NCBI GenBank assembly: GCA_013399855.1
Contig: VXAY01001965.1
Coordinates: forward strand, 1,169,531 to 1,233,530
Direction: 5' to 3'
From: Oxyruncus cristatus
Lineage: Eukaryota; Chordata; Aves; Passeriformes; Cotingidae
DNA: 64,000 nucleotides
The translations under genes and the position numbers were made by a program. Every line of letters starts with the position of its first letter. The first letter of the stretch is position 1. The notes beneath the pieces were generated by a model. That model ran no database searches and was not told where the DNA came from. It was given only the letters and a program-made list of their open reading frames with translations. Positions 25,158 through 35,671 of the stretch are shown one piece after another.

Positions 25158-26415
25158 CTGCCCCATTTTTTCTTACTCCCTCTGTAACAGAAGCATACCA
25201 TTTTCTTTCTATATGAGTGTTTTTAAATCAAAATCATTAAACATTGTAAGGTGTTCGTATGCTCTGATAGCTCAGAACCAGGAAAGACAACATAGTTTCT
25301 TTATAACTGTGGAGGAATAAAGTGATTACTGTTTTCAGACTATTCATGGGAAATTCCTGAGTCTTGTCAGAATTACATTTACAATACTTATATACAGATA
25401 TATATTCCATCAACCTGATTAATAAATATATATTTTTTAATTTACTTAACACATAACTTATGAACATTTTCTTCTTTGTATATAAAGTTTAATAGAAAAA
25501 AATCTAATTTTAACTTCATTTTAAAAATGCTTTATCTGGAATTTTTATTTTAATATTAAAATTTAGAGCAATTTTATAAGAACAGCTCTTGGGTTTTGGA
25601 GGACTATATATTTCAAGAACTTGTTTGGTCAATTGATACTTTAAATAAAAAATAATGTAAATATTTGGAAAATATTTCAAACTTGCTGTTATGTCTGATC
25701 ATGAAGAGAAATTCCATGTTATTAGCTCTGTTTCTTTTACATTTCCTCTCCTACCATGAGTGTTCTCTATCATTACAATGCATGTTGTGATGGAGCCATT
25801 TCAATGAACTCTTTACAACAGGTCTACATTCTTCCTCAGAAAGCATTTGGTAATAAAAATGTTTGAATGAGTTACCAGGAATAGTCCACCTTCCTCTAGG
25901 TTTCAGCTCGAAGATGAGCAGTTTACTGTATGGATGCCATCCTTCATTATTTCTGGAATGTACTAAGAAGAGTATACTCTTTGGAGACAATACTCTGGTA
26001 TTCTGACCTGTGTATTCAGTTACCATCTCCCTGTTTATTATGCTGTGACCCTGAGTATCCACCAGTGGTCAGTAGCAATGGCAGAAAATCAGGCTGGAAC
26101 TATGGTCTCATACAGAATGATAATGCCTCAGATTTTACAGCATGACATATCTTGGGTGATGCAGGGGGAAGGGTTAGTTATAAAACTTTTGTTTGTGTAT
26201 GAAAGATCTTTATTTACCTTATTATGATATTGCAAGATAGGTTTTTTATTATCATAGCCCATTGAAAATATTCTGTTTCCTAGAGTGGTATTGTACATTG
26301 GCTTTCATACAAATTTCCATTTAATTGCCCACAATTGCTTTATACCCTCGATATAATATCCCTTGGCATTCAGAATACTTGATTGCAAGGCACAAATTTT
26401 TGAATTTTGAAGAGA

Positions 26416-26469
26416 GGAAGGGAAGGGAAGGGAAGGGAAGGGAAGGGAAGGGAAGGGAAGGGAAGGGAA
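26416..26469 (+). repeat. (GGAAG)n pentanucleotide microsatellite, 10.8 units
   Basis: Ten perfect GGAAG units and a partial unit, with imperfect units before and after. It is purine-only on the plus strand and so prone to triplex formation and slippage. The frames reading Gly-Lys-Arg-Glu repeats or Pro-Ser-Leu-Phe repeats across it are artefacts. Confidence 0.97.
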
Positions 26470-29400
26470 AAGGTAAACTGAAGTCTTTACAGCCAAAAAG
26501 TAGTAGAGTTAGATTTCAACCACACATAAAACCTGTGCGATTATCTAGAGTTAGGCTCATGAGTAAAGTTAGCTATATTAAAAACTAACAGTTCTGAACA
26601 ATTCTGTAGTCTTTAACCTATTAATCAGGGGTTTTTTTTAAGAGATAATAGTGATATTAATTCCTGTCACAGGTGTGCAGAATGATCTGAACATTTGTAA
26701 TTATAGCAAAGAGTAGGTTTCTCACCTTGAGATTTGTATCCTTAGAATTACAACCTTGTATCACTCTGAGAGAAATGTGGAGATGTCAGTGACTTGAATG
26801 GCAAAGTACTTCAATCAGGAATCTCAAGTAGGACCATCAGCAGCTACAACAGTTACTAATGGAAGAAAACTATTCCCCAGTCACAGGAAAAAATTCCCCA
26901 CTCACTAAAGAAAAAAAAAAAAGCACTTGTTCATTTAAGGTGAGAATGATTTTGATCTTGAGGTTCCTGATGTACCTGTGAGTTGCACAAGTTTAAATAA
27001 GGAATAGCTCCATTTAAATCCCTGGGTTTATATTGGATAGATTTGATCTAAATTAGGTGAGAATTAGAGACCCTAACGAGTATTCTCTATGGTGATATGG
27101 ATTTAAAGAGGGTTTTCTTAGGCTCCCTGCTTAAAGAATAGATAGACTTCTCCAGCTGGTGGAAGAGAACGGTATATGAATATGGTTTGTAAGAGGGAAA
27201 AAAAAAAGGAGAGTGTTTCTCCCACAGCTAACTAGAAACCAGCAAAATAAAGAAGTAATCAAGCCTGTGTTTCTGCACCACATAGTTTTGTACAGCCTGG
27301 AACTGCCACAAATGTTGGATGCAGACATGTAATACCACCTCTCTGAAAGGATAAGTTGCCCCCTGATGTCTGAGTACAGATGCTTATGATAACTTGCACC
27401 TTCACACAGCATTCCAGGAGGCAGGAGTTGCACAGGCCAGGGTATGACTTAGTTTCATAGGAAACTACATAGGTACAGTGAGGCAGGATAACACAAGCTA
27501 CTGTGAATCTTGAAAGAAGGTAAGAAAGCACTGTAGGAGGTCTGGATATTGAAATCTTCACAGAGATTTTTATACATGAATGAAAGTAGCAGTAATGTAG
27601 TGGACAAAGGAAAAATGACACTATCAGAAATGTCAAATTTTTCCTTTTCCCTTCCTTACTGCTTGTGGTCCATTCTGAAAATGTTTGCCTCTTCCACTGA
27701 AAACCCAATAGCATGTTTTAGAGCTGTAACTCTGGTTCAAATTTGGGCCCACAAATGTATTTTAAGAAATGAACTAGTTTATTTTAAATGTTATGTGCAA
27801 ATTAAAATAACATGCATTTTGGCTCATGACTGCCATAAATAAAAGTTGTTGGTCTGTTTCCACTGTTCTTAGTGGAATACTAAAGTGTGTTTCTGCGCCA
27901 CACACAACTACAACAACGACAACAACCCTTCTTTTCCGGTTTGTGTTAAATATGTGATTCGTGGAGACATCAGAGAAGTTTCTAATTGGCTACCTAGCCG
28001 GAATTTCACCTGGAACTAACCATCTTCTACTCTAAAACTGAGGGGAATGGGCTAAACCATGACATCAAGTTGAAATAGACATTCAGGGTGAACATGTTGT
28101 TAAGATCACTGTTCAGTGATTTTGCTGGTGACTGTTTTGGCATGCAGAATTTTTCAAGTGTGATACATAATAAAGCTGGTCTGCAAGCTTTTTGTGAATA
28201 GGTCAAATTATGCTGTTTATGACTTAAAAACATTGGAAGGGTGAAGATAGCCATTCTGATGGTTCCAATTCAACTGTCCAGCCTAGCCTACTATAGGTGC
28301 AACAACTTAAAAATGGGTTAGTTGGTAAACTCAGCAGATTTGAGATAACTTGAGCTATTAGTACCAGGCAGATGAGGCCATTATATTGACTGTTGGCAGG
28401 TAGGAGGAAACCAAAATTTTTTGGAATTGGTAATGAAAAATATCTCCAGGATCCCTTTGCCAGTCAGGGAGTCCTCATGTCATTCTGGGGAGAAAAACGC
28501 AACAAAACAGCTTGAGGGTTACAGCAGAGGTACAAATATTATTTTCCAAATGGTAGAGCTAAAGAAATTTTAAGTGGCAATATTAGAAACCAGAGGAATA
28601 ACTTTTTGTATGTAGAGGGTCTACAGATTTACTGTTTGATAAGATAAGCAAAAAATGTACAACAGGGTAAAAGCCTCTACCAGCAAAATGGGTCTACCAG
28701 TAAAAAAACAGTCAGGTTTCTTTGATTATACTGGTTGCTCTAGCACATGCAAATGGTAGGTATGCAATTAATAGTGACTAGGTTAAGTAAATAGGGTTTG
28801 GTTTGGTTTGGTTGAGCATTTTGAATTCATATGCCTCATCTCTTTTTTTTTGTTTGTATTGGGTTTTTTGATTGGGTTTAAACACTGAGTTTGATACTTG
28901 CTTCTCCATACAAACACCAGGGATGTGTAGATATAGAAATATCTCTGTGTATGGAAATACACAAAAAACAGTGGCTATCTTTATACAAAAGATGGCCAAA
29001 CTGTATCTGGACATAGGTATTTTTTATGTTAGGGAAAATAAGTGACAAATATTGAATTCAAGTGAGATCAAAACATATTCAAGTAAGACACATAAAAATT
29101 TTAGACCTCCTTCACCAACTTACAAAACCTAGTACAAGTAAAAAACAACATAAGGAGTCGTGGAAAGGAACCTGCTCCTCGCAGTTTTAGATAAGGTTAA
29201 AATATAAAACCTAAAATGAAATATTCCTGAAATATTTTACATATATCTATGTTTTGCAATCCTAAAGGATTCAGATATATTTTCGTGGCAAAATTCACCA
29301 AAGAGATTAAGAAGGTTTAGGGTTTTGGGATCTTTAAAATATGACTGGAATTTCGAAACAATAATTTTACTAAGAGTTATCCTTTTTTTTCCCCCTGTCA

Positions 29401-29628
29401 ATACTTGTAACTGACTACTATTTAAAAAAGTAAAACCCAGTACCATAAAGAGAAGAGTAGAGGACACCTTAAGTAACAGTAGTTTTACTTAGGATACTAA
29501 TTTTTCAAAACCACAGTTACATGTATAAAAGCATTGATATTATGGGAATGAGAGAGGTGGAAGGAATGAGGATATTGGGACATCCACAGATACTGTAGCT
29601 AAAATATGTATTAAAATAGAATACTTTA

Positions 29629-29675
29629 TCATATATATATTTTTATATATGTATTAACACTTTATATATATATAA
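29629..29675. repeat. AT dinucleotide-rich tract
   Basis: Interrupted (AT)n/(TA)n runs. Simple sequence that can form cruciforms or melt easily; nothing else visible. Confidence 0.85.
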
Positions 29676-30992
29676 CCCTTTACAGCTCTATCCTCTTGTG
29701 AAATAAGTTCTTGAACATGACACTTGGCTGATTCTAACTTATGTGGAAATCATGCAGGTCATTCTCACATATATAGAAACCTACCAGCATCTAATACAAT
29801 TTCAGAATCAGTAAACCTGCTTCTGTGCACCTGTTTCAACTTCACATTCCTGGCCCACCTGCAGTTTACCAGATGTTCTGGTATTTCATTGCTTGCATGT
29901 CTCTATGTGTACTTTATTGTGTTTACCAAAGAAAACGCTTCGAATAAAGTTATTGGAGACATTTATTTATTTCCCTGCTGAGTGACAAACCAGACTAGAG
30001 ATTTGAAACAGATTTTCATCATACTCCTTCCTAGAAGTGATAATAAAGAAAAAGTTCATGTTAATAAGGGAATAAATGAGTCAATATTGTGTGCAACGTA
30101 ATATAAAAATTTACCAGTGTCCTGTGGCTTCCCAAAATTCATATTTCATTGCCTTTACATAAGGTAGGAAATCAATAAACAAGGAAATAAAATTTATATA
30201 GAAGCTTACAATTTGAAACTGTGAAAAGAGATATATTCCAAAAAAATTCCTGGAAGAATAGAAAAAATGCTCAATGAGATCCTATATGAAAATGTAACAG
30301 ATAAAAAAAAGAGTGGTACGCCTTAGGGTGCTAGAAAACCTATGATGAACTAGTTATATCAATATGCATGTGATTTTCTAAGGAGGTTAGAGTTGCTCTT
30401 TTAAAAAACCTTCTGGCTAGTAATTTTAATTTAGATTACAACCTTAAAGGGAATATTATAAATAATTACAAATCACAGTTAGATCCCAGATAAGTGCTGT
30501 ACCACTAGGCATACATATTGAATAAAACAATACTAAGAAGTTTTTAAGGCAGTAAGGTCCATATTTTCAGTTACTTGCATTGTAAATATGTTGGAATGCT
30601 GTACCTCAAAAAAATAGATTGAAACTATATTACTTGTGTTCATCTCTTGACAGTTCCTTTGATTCCACAAAAGAAAGTATGGAAAAGTCTCACTTGTGTT
30701 AATATATCCTCTCCTTCTAAATGTCCCTTGGTCTGTATCCTCTTAGTTTTGATTAAAAAAACCCAAGCCTCAAAGTATCTGTTCATATTTCTGAACTTAA
30801 ATTTCTCCTGTAATTCCAAAATGTCCTTACTTCACACAGAAGTGTATCGGATAGATGAGGACTTTCTAAACAAAACAAGTTATATCAATACATTGATGAA
30901 TACCATGGGCTGCATTAGCACTGCCATACTAATCAGAGTCACATCTATTCACATCTGTATCTATTCCTGATAAACAAAGTCCAGAAAAATGT

Positions 30993-31012
30993 ATGAGATA
31001 CATGTATCTCAT
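30993..31012. repeat. 20-bp perfect palindrome
   Basis: ATGAGATACATGTATCTCAT equals its own reverse complement, with CATG at the centre and no spacer. The expected number of perfect 20-bp palindromes in 64 kb of random sequence is below 0.1, although AT bias raises it. Confidence 0.95.
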
Positions 31013-31360
31013 CTCAAAATTTTTATTGTTGAAAATATCAGAAATATTCCTACAGCAAATCTGGTGCCTGAGTTTGTTTGCAAAGTGACCTGACGGCTCC
31101 ATGTAATGGAATAAAGAATGCTGCATCCCATATTCATTATGCATATTTGCTGCCATGTCCAGCCCAAGGCCAAAGGCACACAATGTTTTTTGCAGATCAT
31201 TTGGAAAAGTTTGCCCACCTATTCAAGAAGTGTAATGTTTTTTTTGGTCTTGCTCTCAGTGGTAGTTGTTACTAAGAACTAACAGATTTATTTGCTGGAT
31301 ACTGCATATTTCATATCTGACAAAGGTACCTGAAGTGTCTGCTGTCAATTTCTTTTGTCA

Positions 31361-31407
31361 CTGTTTCTGTATCATCATGCTGTTTCTGTATCATCATGCT
31401 GTTTCTG
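31361..31407 (+). repeat. 19-bp tandem repeat, about 2.5 copies
   Basis: The unit CTGTTTCTGTATCATCATG occurs at 31361-31379 and 31380-31398 without differences and continues for 9 bases. Perfect identity suggests recent duplication by replication slippage. Confidence 0.95.
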
Positions 31408-31561
31408 CCAGCATGCTGGCAAGAAAAATAATTTCTTATTTATTGCAAAACAGAAATCATTGAAACAATCACCCTAGTCAGTATGTGGTGGAAGTGCAAA
31501 AGAAAAACAAGGCACTGTCATTCTTGACAATATTGCAGTATATCTACAGAAGCCTTTCATC

Positions 31562-31567
<6 letters not shown>

Positions 31568-31611
<44 letters not shown>
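31568..31611. repeat. Poly(T) run, 44 nt
   Basis: The longest homopolymer in the window. It abuts a GC-richer block on its right, which is the layout of a minus-strand retroposed copy with a poly(A) tail. No AATAAA lies at the expected distance and no flanking duplication was found, so a plain homopolymer expansion is equally possible. Confidence 0.95.
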
Positions 31612-32165
31612 CTTCCCCTCTATTCCTCTGAACTGTCTTAATTGCCCAGATATTCAGTTTGGAAGGTTCAGAGTTCATTGAGAAAGCTCTGCTGTAACAG
31701 GTGCCCACCCAACACCCCTGCCAAGATTCCAGCCCCCTTTTCCACCCCACAGGTACTCACTGGCTGGTGCCTCTGGGTACTCTGAGCCCACTCAGCACTC
31801 ACAGACGCATCCCTTGGGCACCCCAAATTCACTGGTTTCCCTAAATATGAGACTGGATCCTCTGTCCACCTGATACCCTAGATCCCTTAGGGGAAAATAT
31901 AAACACACAGAGACACATACACATCTACTGACCCTAATAATTCTCGCATGCAGGGACTTGTGTTCTGATTGGCCTAGTCAATGGCATACAGAGCTGTGAG
32001 CCCTGTCTCCCAAGACTACTTTATCATATTCTAGCACTTAGCCTTGTATCACTCATGCATGGGGTAGAGAGTGAAATTACACAGAAAATGATGACGAAAG
32101 GCCTTAAGAAGAATCATACAGCAGATTGCATTGGTCAGGCAGAGGGCTCAGACAGACAAGAGTAC
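31612..32165 (-). mobile_element. GC-rich block, probable LTR remnant
   Basis: Sharply higher GC and C-rich on the plus strand, with CCCACCCAACACCCC-type runs, a CACACAGAGACACATACACA stretch at about 31904-31923, and a CTGATTGGCCTAGTCAATGGC segment containing a CCAAT-box complement. These resemble bird retroviral LTR sequence read in antisense. Strand and both ends are uncertain, and no frame or target-site duplication supports it. Together with the T44 run it could also be a processed retrocopy. Confidence 0.35.
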
Positions 32166-32573
32166 TGACCAGTCCCTACTTACGTATTATAAACCCTTTT
32201 TTCCTTCCTCTTATTCCTCTCTGCCTTTTTGCTTCCCTGATGCTTCCTTTTTCTTCACCTATGATTCTTCCCCTATGAATGCCGTAATGTTTTTTTATAA
32301 GCTCCCAGATTGCCCTGAAATATCTGTAAAGATCCTGTTTATTTTGTTTAACCTCTTCTCATCAGTTACAATGCCTGGATTGTTCCTCTAAAAAGTTTTA
32401 CCCATACTTTCTTAATGACTTATCATTTAGTGCTCGAGGAGTTTTGGTATAATTTGTTGTCTCCCTTACTTTTTTGCTTACCATGTTTCTGTGTCTGTCT
32501 TCTCTATTGCTTTCTTTATTATTATTCCCTTTGACCTGAAAAACTTCTTTATGTGAAGACCTTAATGAACCTC
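32166..32573. other. T/C-rich unique sequence
   Basis: About 400 bp of pyrimidine-rich sequence between two repeat blocks. A frame at 32131-32391 rich in Ser, Phe and Pro follows from the base composition. No gene is supported. Confidence 0.5.
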
Positions 32574-32917
32574 TATTGGATTTGCATGGTAAGGTTTTGG
32601 TAGTGGGGGAGCTACAGAGGTGACTTCTGTGAGAAGGTGCCAAAATCTTCCCCTGTGCCTGGCACAGAGCTAATACCAGGTGGCTCAAAGATGAATCTGC
32701 TGCCAGCCAAGGCTGAGCCCATCAGCAATGATGGTAGAGCCTCTCGGACAACGGAGTTAACAAGGGGGAAAAAAACCTGTGCAGGGCCAGTTGAGACCCC
32801 AGACAGAGGAGTAAGAACACATGAGAGAAACAGCCCTTCAGACACCAAGGTCAGTGCAGAAGGAGGAGGAGGTTCTCCAGGAGCTGGAGCCTGCAGCCCC
32901 TGGTGCAGACCATGGTA

Positions 32918-33217
32918 AAGCAGCTGTGCCCCTGCAGAATGGAGGTCCATGGGAGAGCAGAGATCTACCTGCAGCCCATGGAGGATCCCACACTAAAGCA
33001 TGTGGATGCTTGAAGGAGGCTGTGACCCCATGGGAAGCCCATGCTGGAGCAGGCTCCAGATGGGAANAAGCAGCTGTGCCCCTGCAGCATGGAGGTCCAT
33101 GGGAGAGCAGAGATCTACCTGCAGCCCATGGAGGATCCCACACTAAAGCATGTGGATGCTTGAAGGAGGCTGTGACCCCATGGGAAGCCCATGCTGGAGC
33201 AGGCTCCAGATGGGAAC
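32918..33217 (+). repeat. 150-bp tandem duplication, 2 copies, N at junction
   Basis: Copies 32918-33067 and 33068-33217 differ at one readable base (A at 32939, C at 33089) plus the N at 33067, which is the last position of copy 1. Near-identity inside an otherwise diverged LTR is unusual. It points either to a very recent duplication or to two overlapping contig ends that were joined without merging. Confidence 0.95.
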
Positions 33218-33601
33218 TGTGGCCCTATGGACAGAGGAGTCCATGTGGTAGGAGCAGTCTGTTCCTGAAGGACTGCACCTCATGGGAGAGACCCACTCCA
33301 GGGCACTTTGTGAACTGCAGCCCATTAGAAGGACCCATATAATTTTATGAAGGACTGTCTCCTGTGGGAGGGACCCCATGCTGGAGCAGGGGAAGAGTGT
33401 GAGAAATCCTTCCTCTGAGGAAGAAGGAGTAGCAGATGTAACACGTGATGAACTGACTATAATCTCCATGTTTCCCTGCACTGCTGCAGGGAAGGAATAA
33501 TAGATTTCAGCAGTGAAGTTAAAGAAGAAAGGAGAGGTGGGAGGAAGGCATCTTAAAATTTATTTTTTTGTTTTGCATTGCCCTACCCTGATTTGATTGG
33601 T

Positions 33602-33607
33602 AATAAA
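33602..33607 (+). terminator. AATAAA poly(A) signal of LTR
   Basis: AATAAA lies about 240 bp before the LTR end, followed by a T- and G-containing stretch as in a retroviral R region. The inverted copy at 48.5 kb has lost this part. Confidence 0.65.
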
Positions 33608-33925
33608 TTGAAATTATTTCCCCAAGCTGAGTCTGGTTTGGCCAGTAGTAAGGCTGAGAGTGCACCTCTGAGATGTGGGTGTGTACACACACACAGTGTC
33701 TGTGACAGTAATTGGTGACTTGATCTCTCCTTGTCCTTATCTCCACCTGTGAAATTTTAACTGTATTTTCTTTCCTCTGCCAAATTGATTAGGGGAGTGA
33801 TAGGGTGGCTCTGATGGGCACCAGCCAGGGCCAAACCACCACAGAAACAGAAGCTCTTATATTCCACATGCCCCCATAGCCATGGTTCCTTCAAGGGAAT
33901 GAGTACTTATGTGCAAGAATGAAGG

Positions 33926-34318
33926 TGAGACAACAGTGTGCCCAGGAGGCCAAGAATGCCAGTGGCATCCTGGCTTGTATAAGAAATAATGAGGGCAGAA
34001 GAACCAGGGCAGTGATCATCCCGTTGCACTCTCACTGGTGAAACTGCACCTCAAATCCTTTTTTGAGCCTCTCATTACCAGAAGGACGTTGAGGTGCTGG
34101 AGCCTGTCCAGGGGATGGTAGGGAAGCTGTTGAGCGGTCTAGAGCATGTCTTATGAGGAGCTTGGAGAAAAAGATGCTCAGGGTACACGTTATTGCTCTG
34201 TACAACTACCTGAAACGAGATTGTAGCCAAGTGGGGGTCACTCTCTTCTCCCGGGTAACAAGAGACAGAACAACAGGAAATGGCCTCAAGTTGCACCAGG
34301 GGAACTTTAGAGAAGAAT
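33926..34318 (+). mobile_element. CR1 LINE fragment, plus strand, 3' end missing
   Basis: CR1 ORF2 sequence from 'gtgtgcccaggaggccaaga' through a degraded ALYNYLK / CSQVGVTLFSRVT region to 'caccaggggaactttaga', where similarity stops. The usual [10 protein letters not shown] segment, stop and octamer tail are absent. CR1 copies are normally truncated at the 5' end by incomplete reverse transcription, so a missing 3' end implies later deletion or rearrangement. Frameshifts and indels are visible near 34080-34180, so the copy is older than those at 22.7 and 42.8 kb. Confidence 0.85.
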
Positions 34319-34344
34319 CTGGCTCCACCTTACATACAGTCTGC

Positions 34345-34480
34345 CACTGTGTGTATGAAATATAATTCTCTTTAACCCTTCTTGTACTTTGTATTCCTTA
34401 TCCATTTTGGTAGCTCTCCTCTGGGTGCATTTAAACGTGTCAATGTCATTTGGTAATGCTAGTAGTTAATTTTAATCATA
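34345..34480 (-). mobile_element. Possible old CR1 relic, minus strand
   Basis: The words 'ttggtagctctcctctggg' and 'gtgtcaatgtcatttgg' resemble the antisense of a CR1 region upstream of the 3' end in old subfamilies. The match is short and has no 3' tail. It could be chance. Confidence 0.3.
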
Positions 34481-34631
34481 TGTTTCAAATGTGCAAGGAA
34501 GTCCTCTTGGTTATTTTAACAATATTTAAATAATTTCTGGTCCACCTTGTTGAAGTGCAAAACACATGGGTCACAGTGTCAATTCTAAGTTCTGTTGTTT
34601 TTCATCTAAAGAGACTTTTTTTTTTTTTTTT

Positions 34632-34711
34632 TTTCCACATCTGGCTTTTGCACATAAAAATGCATTTAAAATTTCCACATCTGGCTTTTGCACATAAAAA
34701 TGCATTTAAAA
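34632..34711 (+). repeat. 40-bp tandem duplication, 2 copies
   Basis: 34632-34671 is repeated exactly at 34672-34711 (unit beginning TTTCCACATCTGGC). It lies directly at the end of a T run of about 19 nt (34616-34634), which may have promoted slippage. Confidence 0.95.
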
Positions 34712-35371
34712 TCATTCACTGTATATTTTTTTAAAATCCTGTGTTTTTTTGAATTTGTTGACATGAGCTGCAGTAACAGCTCAAAAAATATCTACTTTCC
34801 CCTCCTCTGTTCTACTACTTATATCACAGAAAGGACACTATGCTAGCTCGAGATTCAAGGTGATTTATAGCGTCAATGCATTACCCAAAGCTTTCACTGC
34901 ATTGAACTACTACTTCTATGTAGCATAGTGTTCACTTGGGCCTTGAAAGCAATTTAGCTGACAGGTGCTCTCTGCACTGTGCCCCACAGTCTGCGCAAAT
35001 ATAACCTTAGGGAAAAATTCCCATAATTCTAAAAATAATAGTGTAAGGATCTGCAGACACAGAGTAAGTTTCGTTCCTCATCGCTCATTTAAACATTAAA
35101 AATACTATGTTAGAAGAATCCCTAGTAAAGTAGGTGTGGTATACAAAAAGTTTGTAGGTATTTGGTCTAGGTTCCAGTTATCTTTCATAAAAACTACAGT
35201 TGCATTTATTTGCATAAACACAGATGAGTAGTACAGGGTATCTAAGGTTCCCCTAGGACCAGCAGACAGGACTATTGAAGAGTTGTACTCGTCTGGAACA
35301 TAGTAAGATGCCAGCTGGGAAAACCTAGGACATCTTAAATAGCCCTACAAGTTTAGAAATACGACTCAAGA
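34712..35371. other. Unique sequence, no gene seen
   Basis: About 660 bp with no recognised repeat or frame of interest, ending in a T run against the second gap. Confidence 0.55.
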
Positions 35372-35388
35372 TTTTTTTTTTTTTTTTT

Positions 35389-35406
35389 NNNNNNNNNNNN
35401 NNNNNN
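35389..35406. other. Assembly gap, 18 Ns
   Basis: 18 N lie inside a T homopolymer (17 T before, 11 T after). The true sequence is probably a longer T run that could not be resolved. Confidence 0.98.
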
Positions 35407-35671
35407 TTTTTTTTTTTGCTGGTCATCTGAATCACCTTTTGGGTTTTGCTGGCGTGAAGTCCATTAAAGGCCTACAATTTTGCCTTTTATGTAATAGCAT
35501 GATTATGGTTGATACCTTATTTTGCACAAGAAATGTCAAGAAACTGGCATCATCTATTCAGGACCAAGCTGTGAATAGACTTGAAGAGGTATCAAAAACA
35601 GTATATTGGAATACCTTAAAAGAAGTTGAAGAGAACTGGGAAACTTGACACTGTTACAGAAGGTGGTGTTT

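Larger units (their letters stand above)
23164..31567. other. Unique AT-rich sequence with simple repeats, no gene seen
   Basis: More than 8 kb with no recognisable transposable element or gene. Annotated separately are a TAATTA-rich cluster, palindromes at 25139 and 30993, a GGAAG pentanucleotide array, an AT tract at 29629 and a 19-bp tandem repeat at 31361. The 151-codon minus frame at 27259-27714 and the 103-codon minus frame at 25751-26062 match nothing I know. The first is Cys-, Ser- and Leu-rich without domain order, and frames of this size are expected by chance in 64 kb. Confidence 0.5.
32574..33843 (+). mobile_element. Endogenous retrovirus LTR with internal duplication
   Basis: A 1.27-kb LTR of a family I recognise as common in birds. 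It starts near TATTGGATTTGCATGG (first bases altered from TG) and has a long middle part made of 'ccatgctggagcag' and 'cctgcagcccatggagg' repeated modules. Then come an AATAAA at 33602-33607 and a U5 ending at AACCACCACA. Its identity is supported inside the window by an inverted relative at 48516-49326, whose start, modules and order match. The middle carries a 150-bp tandem duplication split by one N (32918-33217), which makes this copy longer than its relative. No internal viral genes and no clear target-site duplication were seen, so it is a solo LTR or the remnant of one. The frames in it (for example 173 codons at 32821-33342) are not viral proteins. Confidence 0.85.

Noticed and set aside
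26305..26588. Frames with Pro-Ser-Leu-Phe or Gly-Lys-Arg-Glu repeats
   Set aside because: Translation of the GGAAG microsatellite on either strand; not a repeat protein.
27259..27714. 151-codon minus-strand frame
   Set aside because: No family motif, splice sites or promoter-like context. Frames of this size are expected by chance in 128 kb of double-stranded AT-rich sequence.
32821..33342. 173-codon open frame as a candidate protein
   Set aside because: It spans the N-interrupted LTR duplication and repeats the same peptide twice; it is LTR sequence, not a gene.
11726..34318. Multiple direct repeats as a CRISPR array
   Set aside because: Repeats are LTR, CR1 and microsatellite units without regular spacer-repeat structure, and the sequence is from an animal genome.
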